From Akkermansiaceae bacterium (GTDB lineage Bacteria > Verrucomicrobiota > Verrucomicrobiia > Verrucomicrobiales > Akkermansiaceae), in contig JANXMQ010000233.1 in the NCBI GenBank assembly GCA_025354565.1, forward strand, positions 22,722 through 86,721: 64,000 nucleotides of DNA, read 5' to 3'. A program made the translations under genes and the position numbers. Shown in pieces: positions 26,960-36,400 of the stretch. The notes under the pieces are model-generated. The model was not told where the DNA came from, searched no databases, and was given only the letters and a program-made list of their open reading frames with translations. Each line of letters begins with the position of its first letter. Position 1 is the stretch's first letter.

Positions 26960-27976
26960 TCAAGTCGCCGGGGCGAGTCTTTGCAGGAGGAGGGCGGAAA
27001 TGAAGGCGAGGGGAGGGATGATCAGGCTGGCCACCGCCAATGACTTTGCTCCTTCACGAGAGTCGTGCATGTACGTCATCGCCACCGGCAGCAGCACCAT
27101 CCAATCCACTAACGGAATCCCCGCGAGCAGGCCTGATACGAGTTTAGGCACCGGATTCCGCCAAAATCTCAGGCAGAAACCTGTCCACGTTAGATAAGCT
27201 AAAGCGCCCCAGATGCTTGTAAGTCGATCGAGAAAAAAGATCCTGTTTCCCATTGCCAGCGATACCGCCGTGATCAACAAAAGTCCCCGCGACATCACCG
27301 CGACTCGCATTGGTGGGTTCGCCATTGATTCATATCGCGCACTCAGCGAAAGCCCCATGATGTAGGCAAATAGCCCGCAAGCGACCGGGCCTATCATCAG
27401 GACCGTGTCGATCGAATCCACCTTAGGCAAGAGCGCTAGATAGCCCATTATCGGTAGCAAAGCCCGGCACATTCCCATCGGCAATACCGCCCACGCACTC
27501 CGCTTGTGCCACACCGTGTAAACAATGATCCAAAAAACAATTCCTCCGGCCACCAGACAGCTCCGCAAATTCACGGCTCCTGCTAGGGCGACTCCCGCTC
27601 CCATCAAGCAGACTGCGAGACTGGCATAAATGCGTGGCGGGAATAATCCACTTGGTAGCGCCCGCTCCGAACGATGCTCCTCATCCCACCCTCGATCCAT
27701 CCAATCATTGAAGAAATTCCCCCCGATGTAGAGCAGTACTCCAGCAACTGCTAGAAATCCCCCGCTGATCCAAGATTCGCTTGGCGTCCTCTCGTTCGCA
27801 TAGAACGTCATAATGGATCCTAACGCCACTCCCACCCAAACATTACTCACCACGCTCGGCACGTTCGCCACTCTCGCCGTGGCGAGTAACGCGTAGATTT
27901 TCCCAGAGCGATTCATCGGCGGCCAGCATGACTTGAAATCTCCGGACGGCCAAAAGAAAATCCGCCGTTTTCCCAT
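26960..27976 (-). CDS. UbiA family prenyltransferase
   Basis: The 338-residue membrane enzyme has about eight helices and the Asp-rich prenyl-diphosphate site NDWMDRGWDEEHRSERALPSG, which binds magnesium. A second polar loop between helices 6 and 7 reads SARYESMANPP. Members attach prenyl chains to aromatic rings or related acceptors (quinones, haem O, chlorophyll). The acceptor is not clear here. GGAGG lies 5 bp before ATG 27976 and decides the start; the longer track ORF is Gly-rich and not protein-like. It leads a unit with sufE and terC. Confidence 0.85.
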   Translation of the reverse strand: MGKRRIFFWPSGDFKSCWPPMNRSGKIYALLATARVANVPSVVSNVWVGVALGSIMTFYANERTPSESWISGGFLAVAGVLLYIGGNFFNDWMDRGWDEEHRSERALPSGLFPPRIYASLAVCLMGAGVALAGAVNLRSCLVAGGIVFWIIVYTVWHKRSAWAVLPMGMCRALLPIMGYLALLPKVDSIDTVLMIGPVACGLFAYIMGLSLSARYESMANPPMRVAVMSRGLLLITAVSLAMGNRIFFLDRLTSIWGALAYLTWTGFCLRFWRNPVPKLVSGLLAGIPLVDWMVLLPVAMTYMHDSREGAKSLAVASLIIPPLAFISALLLQRLAPAT

Positions 27977-28015
27977 GATAGCCTCCGCTTGATCCGCCAG
28001 TAAACTCCCGTTCCC

Positions 28016-29980
28016 ATGCGCCTTCCATCCGCTATCATCGCGTTCGCCCTCACCGCAAGTGCTTACGCTCAAAACCCACCGTCGAAAATTCCGCCCACCG
28101 GCATCGCCATACCCGAGGCCGACCGCGCAGAACTCACCACCGGAGCCGCCGCCCTCGCCGCTGAGATCCAAGCCCTTGCCAGCAATCTGGCCAAGGAACC
28201 CCGCCTCCTGGCCCTCCTTCCCGACGTGGAAATTTTCCACAAAGCCGTCGCTTGGTCACTAGCCGATAACACCCTTTACTCGCCGCAGGAAATCAAGACG
28301 GCCAAGCACCTCCTCGCCGAGGGTCATGATCGCGCCAAACAGCTCGCGGAGCACCATGCGCCATGGCTTAAGGCGACTGGTCTCATTGTCCGTGGCTATC
28401 GCTCGAAGCTCGATAACTCCATCCAACCTTACGGCCTTGACGTCCCGGCCGATCTCGATCTTACCAAGCCCGCGCCACTGATGGTCTGGCTTCTCGGGCG
28501 TGGGGAAAAACGGACCGAACTTGCGTTCCTCGCCGAGCGTGAGGCCGGTCCGCCGCAACTCACACCGAAGAACACCATTTTCCTGATCCCCTATGGCCGC
28601 TTTTGCAACGCTACCAAATTCGCTGGGGAAGCCGATGTCATGGAAGCCCTCGCCGCCACCCGCGCCCTCTATCCCATCGACGCATGTCGCATCGCCGTCG
28701 CCGGTTTCTCGATGGGCGGCGGCAGCGTCTGGCACCTCGCCACCCATTACCCGGGCCTCTGGTGTGCCGCCTCGCCCGGAGCTGGCTTCGCGGAAACTCC
28801 CATTTTCACCAAGGCGGACGCTCCCGGCAAAGCGCCCCGCCCCGCATGGGAACAAACCCTCTGGCTGCAATACGAGGCCACCGGCATTTGTGCCAATCTA
28901 TTCAATGTGCCCACCCTTGCCTATGCCGGGGAAATCGACGCGCAAAAGGAAGCCTCGGATCTGATGGAGGCGGCGATGGCCAAACAAGGACTCGCGCTCG
29001 AACGTTTCATCGGTCCGGCCACCGCCCACAAATACGAACCCGAGGCCAAAACCAAACTCACCACCCGGCTCGAAACCCTCATCGCCACCGGTCGGCCTGC
29101 CATGCCTCAGGAAATCCGCTTTTCCACCTATACCCTGCGCTACGCCGAGTCCGCCTGGATCCGCATCGAGGGGATGGAAAAACATTGGGAACGCGCCGAT
29201 GTCCACGCCAAGTTCAACGACGACAAAACCCTCACCGTCGGAACGAAAAACGTCACCGCCCTCCACTTCGATTTCTTGGCCCTCTTGCAGCTCAAGCCCG
29301 CGCGTTCGCTTCCCACTCATCTCACCCTCGATGGCCAGCCCCTCGTGGTCCCTGGCTATGATAAACCCGTCCTCTTGCTAGAAAAAACCGCCGGGAAATG
29401 GGCCGTCGGAAACCACCCCGCAGCCATGGCCAAACGTCCCGGCCTCACCGGTCCCGTCGATGACGCCTTCGTGGATGCCTTCGTTTTTGTCCGCCCCACC
29501 GGCCAGCCACTCAATCCAGCGCTTGGTCATTGGGTGAACAGCGAACTCTCCTCCGCCCGCCAGCTCTGGCATGACGTTTTCCGTGGCGACCTCCCCATCA
29601 TCGACGATACAGCCATCTCTGCCGCTGACATCGCTAACAAAAACCTCATCCTTTGGGGAGATCCATCCTCCAACCGCGTAATCGCCAAAATCCTCCCCAA
29701 GCTCCCGCTCCAATGGGATGGCAAAAATCTAACTTTCCGTGGCCAGACCTACTCCGCCGCCGACCACACGCCCATCCTCATTTTTCCCAACCCGCTCAAC
29801 CCGCGCCACTACATTGTCATCAACAGCGGCCTCGATTTCCGCGCCGACGGCTACGGCAACAACGCCCTCCAAACACCCAAACTCCCTGACTGGGCCATCA
29901 TTGACCTAACCGTCCCGCCCGACGCTCGCTGGCCCGGTAAAATCGCGGCCGCCGGCTTCTTCGATGAGGCTTGGAAATAG
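28016..29980 (+). CDS. Secreted alpha/beta-hydrolase (esterase/peptidase type)
   Basis: The 654-residue product has a signal peptide (MRLPSAIIAFALTASAYA) and an N-terminal helical region. An alpha/beta-hydrolase domain spans about 130-360. The nucleophile elbow is GFSMGGGSVW, with a likely acid in YAGEIDAQKE and His in GPATAHKYEP. The C-terminal half (about 370-650) is a beta-rich domain with repeated LTLDGQ and TVGTKNVTAL segments. Such proteins hydrolyse esters or peptides outside the cytoplasm; the substrate is unknown. It is divergent from the UbiA gene. Confidence 0.8.
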   Translation: MRLPSAIIAFALTASAYAQNPPSKIPPTGIAIPEADRAELTTGAAALAAEIQALASNLAKEPRLLALLPDVEIFHKAVAWSLADNTLYSPQEIKTAKHLLAEGHDRAKQLAEHHAPWLKATGLIVRGYRSKLDNSIQPYGLDVPADLDLTKPAPLMVWLLGRGEKRTELAFLAEREAGPPQLTPKNTIFLIPYGRFCNATKFAGEADVMEALAATRALYPIDACRIAVAGFSMGGGSVWHLATHYPGLWCAASPGAGFAETPIFTKADAPGKAPRPAWEQTLWLQYEATGICANLFNVPTLAYAGEIDAQKEASDLMEAAMAKQGLALERFIGPATAHKYEPEAKTKLTTRLETLIATGRPAMPQEIRFSTYTLRYAESAWIRIEGMEKHWERADVHAKFNDDKTLTVGTKNVTALHFDFLALLQLKPARSLPTHLTLDGQPLVVPGYDKPVLLLEKTAGKWAVGNHPAAMAKRPGLTGPVDDAFVDAFVFVRPTGQPLNPALGHWVNSELSSARQLWHDVFRGDLPIIDDTAISAADIANKNLILWGDPSSNRVIAKILPKLPLQWDGKNLTFRGQTYSAADHTPILIFPNPLNPRHYIVINSGLDFRADGYGNNALQTPKLPDWAIIDLTVPPDARWPGKIAAAGFFDEAWK

Positions 29981-30072
29981 ATGCCTTTTCCCAAAACGCA
30001 GCCGCGGACTCCGGCCACTCTTCATCGCTCAAGAACCGACTGAAGTTGCTGACTACTCTGCTCAGCCGTCAC

Positions 30073-30819
30073 TCACCTTGGTCCTGGCTTCAGCCCGCCG
30101 CCCCACCAGATTTGCTCGAAGTCGTTGGGTGGCTTTTCTGCCTGGCGGATCAAGCCGTCGGCGGTCATGGCGAACCAGGGTTGAATTTCGCCACCAAGGG
30201 ATTCGATCACTTGTCCGGTCCAGATATTGCAGACTCGAGGGACGAAATAATGGTGGCGAGATTCTAGCAGGACGCCGCCGCCCCAGCTAGATGTGCCCGC
30301 GATGATCGGGCGGCCGTCGGCACCGTGGGTGCTGCAATCGTTGAGGAAAGCGGCGAGATCTTTGCCTCGGTCGCGGGCGACGAGTTTCCGCCAGATCCGC
30401 TGGTTGGGGCAGACTTCGGCTACGTTCCAATTCGCCGGGATCAACTCCATCACTGAGGGCGAGGGGGTGAAAAGGGCGCAGAAAAATTTCCAGGGCGAGT
30501 GCAGGCCCTTTTCCACGTAGGCCGTCCGGTTGCCCCAACTGAGGGTGACGTATTTCGGCTGGCCAAAGCCTGCGGGCGGGATGAAGCCAGACGCGAGCAA
30601 CCAGTCGTAGGGGAAAACCATGCCAGTGTGGAAGTCGTCGGCGATCAACCAGACCAGTACATCGGGATCCGGTTGTCCCTTGGCGACGCTGGCAAGGGGT
30701 GTTCTAACATGTTCTCGATAAGTCACGGTCGGCGTATCCGGCAGGCGGATGCCGCATGAGGATAGCGCCGCTGCGAGTCCCAGCGCCGCGAGTTTTCCGC
30801 TAAACCGGGGATGCTCCAT
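30073..30819 (-). CDS. DUF2459 lipoprotein
   Basis: The 248-residue product has a lipoprotein signal peptide with lipobox LSSC. It also has the DUF2459 hallmarks DDFHTGMVFP, LSWGNRTAYVEKG and LNDCSTHG (His and Cys positions typical of a papain-like or NlpC-like site). In alphaproteobacteria this family often neighbours urease genes, but no urease is seen here. It is the last gene of a tightly packed five-gene envelope operon and overlaps ppnP by one base. Confidence 0.8.
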   Translation of the reverse strand: MEHPRFSGKLAALGLAAALSSCGIRLPDTPTVTYREHVRTPLASVAKGQPDPDVLVWLIADDFHTGMVFPYDWLLASGFIPPAGFGQPKYVTLSWGNRTAYVEKGLHSPWKFFCALFTPSPSVMELIPANWNVAEVCPNQRIWRKLVARDRGKDLAAFLNDCSTHGADGRPIIAGTSSWGGGVLLESRHHYFVPRVCNIWTGQVIESLGGEIQPWFAMTADGLIRQAEKPPNDFEQIWWGGGLKPGPR

Positions 30820-31139
30820 CAGTGCGGCAGGAACGAGCAGATGTATTCGCAGATACCGTCGGGCACCTTGATGGTGAAACCGCTGTTGCCCGCGACCTCA
30901 AAGGCCGTTCCCGCCTCGATCACGAGCAGGTCGGTATCTCCATCAAGGACGACCTCGCAGCTCCCGGCGATGATTTCCATGCGTTCCGGGGCGGCGGTGC
31001 CGAAGTGGAACTTGCCGGGATAGATCAGCCCGAGCGTCTTCTTGGTGCCGTCTGCAAAATGGACGGTGTGGGAGACGACGCGGCCGTCGAAATAAACATT
31101 GGCCTTGGAATCAACGGTGACGTTAGAGAATGAAGACAT
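30819..31139 (-). CDS. ppnP: Pyrimidine/purine nucleoside phosphorylase PpnP
   Basis: The 106-residue protein is a compact cupin of the DUF1255/PpnP family, which phosphorolyses several nucleosides to base and ribose 1-phosphate. Family signatures are ANVYFDGRVVSHTV, TLGLIYPGKFHFGT and APERMEIIAG. Length is as expected and there is no signal peptide, so it works in the cytoplasm. It sits between exported-protein genes in the operon. Confidence 0.93.
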   Translation of the reverse strand: MSSFSNVTVDSKANVYFDGRVVSHTVHFADGTKKTLGLIYPGKFHFGTAAPERMEIIAGSCEVVLDGDTDLLVIEAGTAFEVAGNSGFTIKVPDGICEYICSFLPH

Positions 31140-31170
31140 TGAATTTCAGTTAGTAGTTAGATGTTAAAAG

Positions 31171-31638
31171 TTATTCGGTTGGTAGGCCGCTTTCCTTCCA
31201 CGCATCCCAACCGCCGGAGAGGACCGAACTGGAATAACCGAAATCGGCCAGATGGGTCGCGACCGTCCGGGCATCCGGGCAGAGTAGGTTCGTGCAATAC
31301 ACGACGATGGTTTTTCCTGCTGCGTGTGCGGCTTTGATTTCCCCCTCGCGGGCGGCGATCTGGGTGTCGCAATGCGGCTTGGGCAAACTGATGGCCCCGG
31401 CGATGTGGCCGAGACCGTAGAAAAATCCGGGCCGTGCATCAAAGAGTAATACCTTGCCGGATTGTTGCAGAGCGAACAGATCGGTTAGGGAAAGCGACGT
31501 GACCTTGCCCCGGCCATTCATTAGCACCGGTTTTTTGACTGCGACCGCAGTGGCGTGATTTTCAGGCGCGGGTTGGGCGCATGAGGCGATCACGAGCGTG
31601 CTTGCGATGGCGAAGAGGCAGGACCGGCGGCGGGTCAT
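31171..31638 (-). CDS. Rhodanese-domain lipoprotein
   Basis: The 155-residue product has a lipoprotein signal (LVIASC) and one rhodanese domain: LLFDARPGFFYGLGHIAGA, then the active-site loop VYCTNLLCPDA with Cys in the sulfur-accepting position, and GGWDAWKESGLP at the end. It may handle sulfane sulfur in the periplasm or serve as a binding domain. It overlaps the FKBP gene by 4 bp. Confidence 0.88.
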   Translation of the reverse strand: MTRRRSCLFAIASTLVIASCAQPAPENHATAVAVKKPVLMNGRGKVTSLSLTDLFALQQSGKVLLFDARPGFFYGLGHIAGAISLPKPHCDTQIAAREGEIKAAHAAGKTIVVYCTNLLCPDARTVATHLADFGYSSSVLSGGWDAWKESGLPTE

Positions 31639-32483
31639 TTGGCGATCTTGAGAAGCTCCACGTCGAAGACCAGAGTGCCAGCGGGGGTTCCTGGAGGCGG
31701 GCTGTCACCATAGGCGAGCTTGCCGGGAATCCAGAGCCGGCGTTTTTCCCCGACGACCATGAGTTGCACACCCTCGGTCCAGCCGGGGATGACTCGGTTG
31801 AGCGGGAAGGTCGCTGGCTGGTCGTGTAGAACCGAGCTGTCGAAGAGTTTGCCGTCGGTGGTCCAGCCGGAGTAATTGACGGTGACTTGGTCGGTTGGTT
31901 TCGGGTGCTCGCTGCCGGTGCCCTTGGTGATCACGCGTGAGGCGATGCCGGAGGCGGTTTTCTCGGCACTTTCAGGCGCGGCGGCCACGTCTTCCGGCAC
32001 GGCGGGTGGCTTGGGAGCGGCTTTGATACCGAGCAACTCGACATCGAAGACCAGCAAGCCACCGGGCCGCCCACCACCGGGATTTTCACCGTAAGCGAGG
32101 TTTGCAGGAATCCAGAAGCGGCGCTTTTCACCTTCCACCATGAGTTGCAGACCCTCGGTCCAGCCTTTGATGACGCCATTGAGCGGGAAACTGGTGGGTT
32201 GGCCGCGTTGGACTGAGCTGTCGAAGAGTTTGCCATCGGTCGTCCAGCCGGAGTAATGCACTGTCACGGTATCGGCGGCTGCGGGTTTGTGTTCGCCTTT
32301 GCCGGCTTGGAGGACTTTGGAGGCGAGGCCGGATGGGGTTTTAGCCGCGTCGGCAGGTGCGGCTTTGACGTCGGGTGGAGTTTCGGGCATGGCGGGTTCG
32401 GCGTGGACAGTGGTGGAAATGGCCAGCGCCAGTCCAAGTGCGGACGGGATGATGGCGTGCAGGGATTTCGTGATGAAATTCAT
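31635..32483 (-). CDS. Tandem FKBP-type peptidyl-prolyl isomerase
   Basis: The 282-residue exported protein has a signal peptide (MNFITKSLHAIIPSALG) and two near-duplicate FKBP domains of about 105 residues, each containing VHYSGWTTDGKLFDSS or VNYSGWTTDGKLFDSS, GWTEGxQLM and a LVFDVELL end. It should catalyse proline isomerisation of periplasmic proteins. The second domain has a shortened tip loop (SPPPGTPAG). The start at 32483 is chosen for the signal peptide. It overlaps the rhodanese gene by 4 bp. Confidence 0.92.
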   Translation of the reverse strand: MNFITKSLHAIIPSALGLALAISTTVHAEPAMPETPPDVKAAPADAAKTPSGLASKVLQAGKGEHKPAAADTVTVHYSGWTTDGKLFDSSVQRGQPTSFPLNGVIKGWTEGLQLMVEGEKRRFWIPANLAYGENPGGGRPGGLLVFDVELLGIKAAPKPPAVPEDVAAAPESAEKTASGIASRVITKGTGSEHPKPTDQVTVNYSGWTTDGKLFDSSVLHDQPATFPLNRVIPGWTEGVQLMVVGEKRRLWIPGKLAYGDSPPPGTPAGTLVFDVELLKIAK

Positions 32484-32539
32484 CCGCGAAAACTCGACGG
32501 ATCGGGCGAGCGTGTCAATCCCGGGAATCGGGAGAAATT

Positions 32540-32932
32540 TCACGGGCGCTTGATGCGGACTTCCATCGCGGTCGGCTCATGGCAATACGGGCAGAGAAAG
32601 GAGCCTTTGAACAACGCCGCCAGGGCCACGTGCAGACGATGGCTGCCGAGAAGCGTCTGGGCACGGTGGTGTTTCGAGCAGCCGTTGCTGGCGAGCACGG
32701 GGGTCAGGCACAGCGGGCAGCGCGTGCGGGAAGCGATCGACCATTGCAACAGCACCACCAGCAACGTAAGCACCCCGATGCCGATGGCAATGAATGTCAG
32801 AGCCCGGTCACCAGTGATGAAGGAGTAGCCCAAAACTCCCGCGCTAAGCGGAGCTAACAAATATTTCAGGCAAAGCAAAAACGCCGCGAACTTGAAGCGG
32901 ATGATACAGGATCTGGATTGAAATCGATGCAT
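32540..32932 (-). CDS. Small membrane protein with C-terminal zinc-ribbon-like motif
   Basis: The 130-residue protein (start MHRFQSRSC at 32932) has two transmembrane helices at about 15-35 and 40-62. A C-terminal cytoplasmic part has paired cysteines CPLC, NGCSKHH and CPYCHEP that could bind zinc. No named family is recognised. It is probably the first gene of the FKBP-rhodanese-ppnP-DUF2459 unit, 56 bp before the FKBP start. The track start at 33055 would add 41 residues unlike a membrane N-terminus. Confidence 0.65.
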   Translation of the reverse strand: MHRFQSRSCIIRFKFAAFLLCLKYLLAPLSAGVLGYSFITGDRALTFIAIGIGVLTLLVVLLQWSIASRTRCPLCLTPVLASNGCSKHHRAQTLLGSHRLHVALAALFKGSFLCPYCHEPTAMEVRIKRP

Positions 32933-33083
32933 TGTCCCGCACCAGCGTCCGTTAGATCGTTGAAATAGCAAGTTATTTAATTCAATGCTGGATGGTTCAA
33001 ACGACCGATTTGCGATGGATAGATTGTTAGCAGATGCCAAGTTGCTGATTTCCAATAACTCGTCTTAGGCTAACAGTTTTCTG

Positions 33084-33449
33084 TTATTCCAAGCCACGGT
33101 CCGCAACCTCATCCTCATCCCAGCCGAGATAGTGGCCGAGTTCATGGAGGAAGGTCGTGCCCACTTCGTCGCGATAGTCGTGCTCCTCTTCGCCGACCCA
33201 CTCCCACAGGTTGGTTAGAAAAAGCCGGATGCGCGGGAGTTCCCCGGTCGCGTCTTCGTCCATGGCGGACGGGCCTTCAAACAGCCCGAGTTCGTCGCCA
33301 TCGAGTTCATCGTCAGCAGTTCCTTGGCCCGGTTTTTCCTCGAAGGCAACCGCGACTTTCGCCGCCGCATCCTGAATGTCTTTGGGCAGGATTTTTACCA
33401 GCGATTTCAGTTCCTCGTCCGCCCACTGGCTCAGTGTTTCAAAATTCAT
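33084..33449 (-). CDS. Zincin-type metallopeptidase (DUF1025-like)
   Basis: The 121-residue cytoplasmic protein has the zinc motif HELGHYLGWDEDEV, matching the HExxHxxGxxE-like pattern of the minimal zincin family (metallopeptidase family, formerly DUF1025). The N-terminal half is acidic. The start at 33449 (MNFETLSQWADEE) is chosen because the track extension overlaps the neighbouring gene and is Pro/Ser-rich. It lies 7 bp after the PVC haem-protein stop, so it is probably co-transcribed. Confidence 0.85.
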   Translation of the reverse strand: MNFETLSQWADEELKSLVKILPKDIQDAAAKVAVAFEEKPGQGTADDELDGDELGLFEGPSAMDEDATGELPRIRLFLTNLWEWVGEEEHDYRDEVGTTFLHELGHYLGWDEDEVADRGLE

Positions 33450-33456
33450 GGTGATT

Positions 33457-36400
33457 CTAGCGGGCAGGTGGGGTGAGTTCGGCGGCGGTGATTTGCGGCT
33501 TGCCGACTTCTGTCCGCAAGGCGTTGACCTGGGCCGGGGTGACGGGTGGGGCCTTGTTGCCGAAGGAACTGCGGACGTAGCTGAGGACGGCGGCAATTTG
33601 CTCATCCGTCTGATAGGCGAGGGCGGCCATGCCACCGGCGATCTCGTATTTCTGGCCCTTGACCTTGATCGGTCCTTGGAGGCCGCGGAGCTGGATGCGG
33701 ATGAGGTTTTCCGCCGGGCCGGCGACCCACTCGGACCCGGCGAGGGGTGGGGCGGCGGCGGTGCCCTCGGCTTGTTGACCGTGGCAGGCGGCGCAGAGGA
33801 TAAATTGCTCGCGACCGGATTTCAGGAAGGCGGGGTCGATGCCAGCGGCGGGTTTGGCGGGAATTGGAAGAGTGGCGGGATCGAGCACGGTGGGAGTGGC
33901 CACAGGCGTCGGGGGCTCGCCGCCCTGATTCAGGCTGCCGAGCCATGCGATGATGTCGCGGAGTTCACCGGGCTTGAGCAGGGTGCCCATCGGCGGCATC
34001 GGCGAGGCGGGCGGGGTGACGCTGGCGATGTCGCTGCGGCGGACGCGAAGGGCTTTCCCGGTGGCATCGAGGTCGAGGTGATCGGGCGTTTCGGCGATGA
34101 GATTGCCGCTGATGCTGGCACCATTTTTGAAGTCGATGAGGACGCTGCCGAAGCCGGGGGCGATGACGGCGCTGGGGTTGATGAGGGACTCGAGGAAATA
34201 GCGGCGGTCCGGGTGGCGGGTGGCAACGCCGAGTAGGTTGGGAGCGGTTTCTCCACCGGCGGCGTGGCCGGCCTCGGCACGGTGGCAGCGCATGCATTCG
34301 CTGGCCGGGTGGGAGGCGAACAGGGCGGCTCCGGCAGCGGGATCGCCTCCTTGGAGGGCGGCGTTCCACTTGGCGAGCGGGTCCTTGTTTTCCGCTAGGG
34401 ATTTCCCAAGTGCATCGTAGGCGGCTTTGACGGCGGGGCTGCTGCGTTGGCCGGCGGCGGCGGTGAGTTCGATGGCGGTGGGGGAGATGCCATTGGCGGC
34501 GCGGAGGGCGTCGAGGTTTTTGACGATGATGGTATCCACGGCTTGGCTCGGCAGGGTGGCGAGGATGGCCCAGGTTTTCTGGGCGCGGGGAATGTTCGGG
34601 GAATTTACCGCAGCTTCGAGGGCAGGCAGGGCGGTGGCGGGCGAGAGCTTGGCGATGGCGGCGAGGGCTGTTAGGACCACCTCGTCGGAGGGGTCCGTGG
34701 CGATTTCCGCTAGAAAGGGGCCGAGGTCATCCGGCTTGTCGTTGATGAAAAGGTCCAAGGCAGTTGCGCGGGCGGTGGCGGGCAGGCTGGAGTTTTTCAC
34801 TAGAGCGCGGAGGGTGGCGGCGTCGAGTCCGGGGACTTGGAGTTGGTAATGGCCGACCCATTCTAAGGCGATGGTGGCGGGGTAGCCGCCTTGTTTGATC
34901 AGTTCAGGGATGGCGGCGAGGAGGGCGGGGCGGATGGTGGCGGGATCGCGTTTGGGCAGTGGCCGCCAGTGGCCAGTGAGTTGGTCGGCGGGGAAGGGTT
35001 CCGTCCACTCGGTGAGCAGGCGGAAGGCTTCGTGGCGGACTGCTTCCGGCATCTGTGGATCGGCCGCGACTTTGAGGACGCGGTCGGCATTTTCCACCGT
35101 GCCGAGGCGGAAGGCGTTGTGAATCAGCCGTCGTAGCATGAAGGGCGTCCATACACGCTGACTGAGGTTATCCAACAGCGAGGCCACCTGCGGGCGGAGG
35201 GCGAGCATGTCGGTATCACAAACTGCGCGGATGGCTTCGTCAGAAACTTTGGGATCTGGGTCGTTGATGTAGGGGGCGATTTCCTGGCTTTTCAGGCGGC
35301 GGAGGGCGATAGTGGCAGCGAGGCGCACGGCAGGTGAATTGTCGGTGACGAGGGCGGAGAGGATATTGGGGGTGGCGAGGGCCATGTGCTCCAGGGCGTA
35401 AATTCCGGCGTGGCGGAGATACACGTCGCGGTTGTTATTTTCCCGCAATAGGTCGCAGATGGTGCCGTATTCGGCGATCATCTTGCGCTTGCCGGCGACG
35501 ATGGCGGCGAAGAAGCGGACGCGCGGCGACTCGTCGGCGAGCAGCGGGCCGAGCGGGATGGAATTGGCTGCGTTTTTTGAATCGGCAAGGACGCGGAGGG
35601 ACTGGGCCCGGATTTCCGGATCCTTATCCTTGAGGAGCGCGCAGAGTTTGGTTTCTGCGGCGCTGCGGATTCTAGGCTGGGGTAGTTCATCAAATTGCGC
35701 ATACGGCAAGGGCGATGCACCACAGCGGGCGAGGATGCCGAGACCCCAAATGGCGTGGATGCGGACCATGAAATTCGAGGAGTCGGCTGCTTCGGTGAAT
35801 TGCTTGACGGCTTCCGGCTTGCGGGTGAGGGCGATTTGCGCGCGCAAGCGGATCCGCGCGTCCGCGTGCTTTAGCAAGTTGACTAGCTCAGCGGAACTGC
35901 GTTGATCGAAGCCCTCCTGCATGATTTTCGCGGCGCTCGCGGCCTCGGCGGCTTGCCAGGTTTTTTCTCCGGCGCTGAGGGATACGAGGCGACCGTCCTC
36001 ATGGCTGGACCAGCCGCCCATGAAGTCGGTGATGAAAACTTTGCCATCCCACGAGTATTCCACGTCAGTCGCGGCGATGCCCCAGGCGAACTGCCGTGAG
36101 TCGGTCATCTCCATCCCGGCCCCCTTGGGCTTCATGGCGAAGGACCAGATGCCCGAGTTCGCACTCGCACCGCGGTAGTCGCAGACGAGGAAATGCCCGG
36201 CCTCGCTCTCCAGGAAACCGACACCGGGATGATACGTCAGGCCGGAGGGGCCGGAGGTGAGATGGGCGCACGGAGGCAGCATGAAAGAGGGCTGCACGGG
36301 GTTTTCCAACCACCACATTTTCTCATCCATCCATCGGCTTGGTGGGGAATCCTTGAGGCCGATCTCTCGGTGGAACGTCATCATCGCCTGATGTTCCATC

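Noticed and set aside
30073-30819. Urease locus suggested by DUF2459
   Set aside because: The family neighbours urease in some bacteria, but no ure structural or accessory gene is present in the window.
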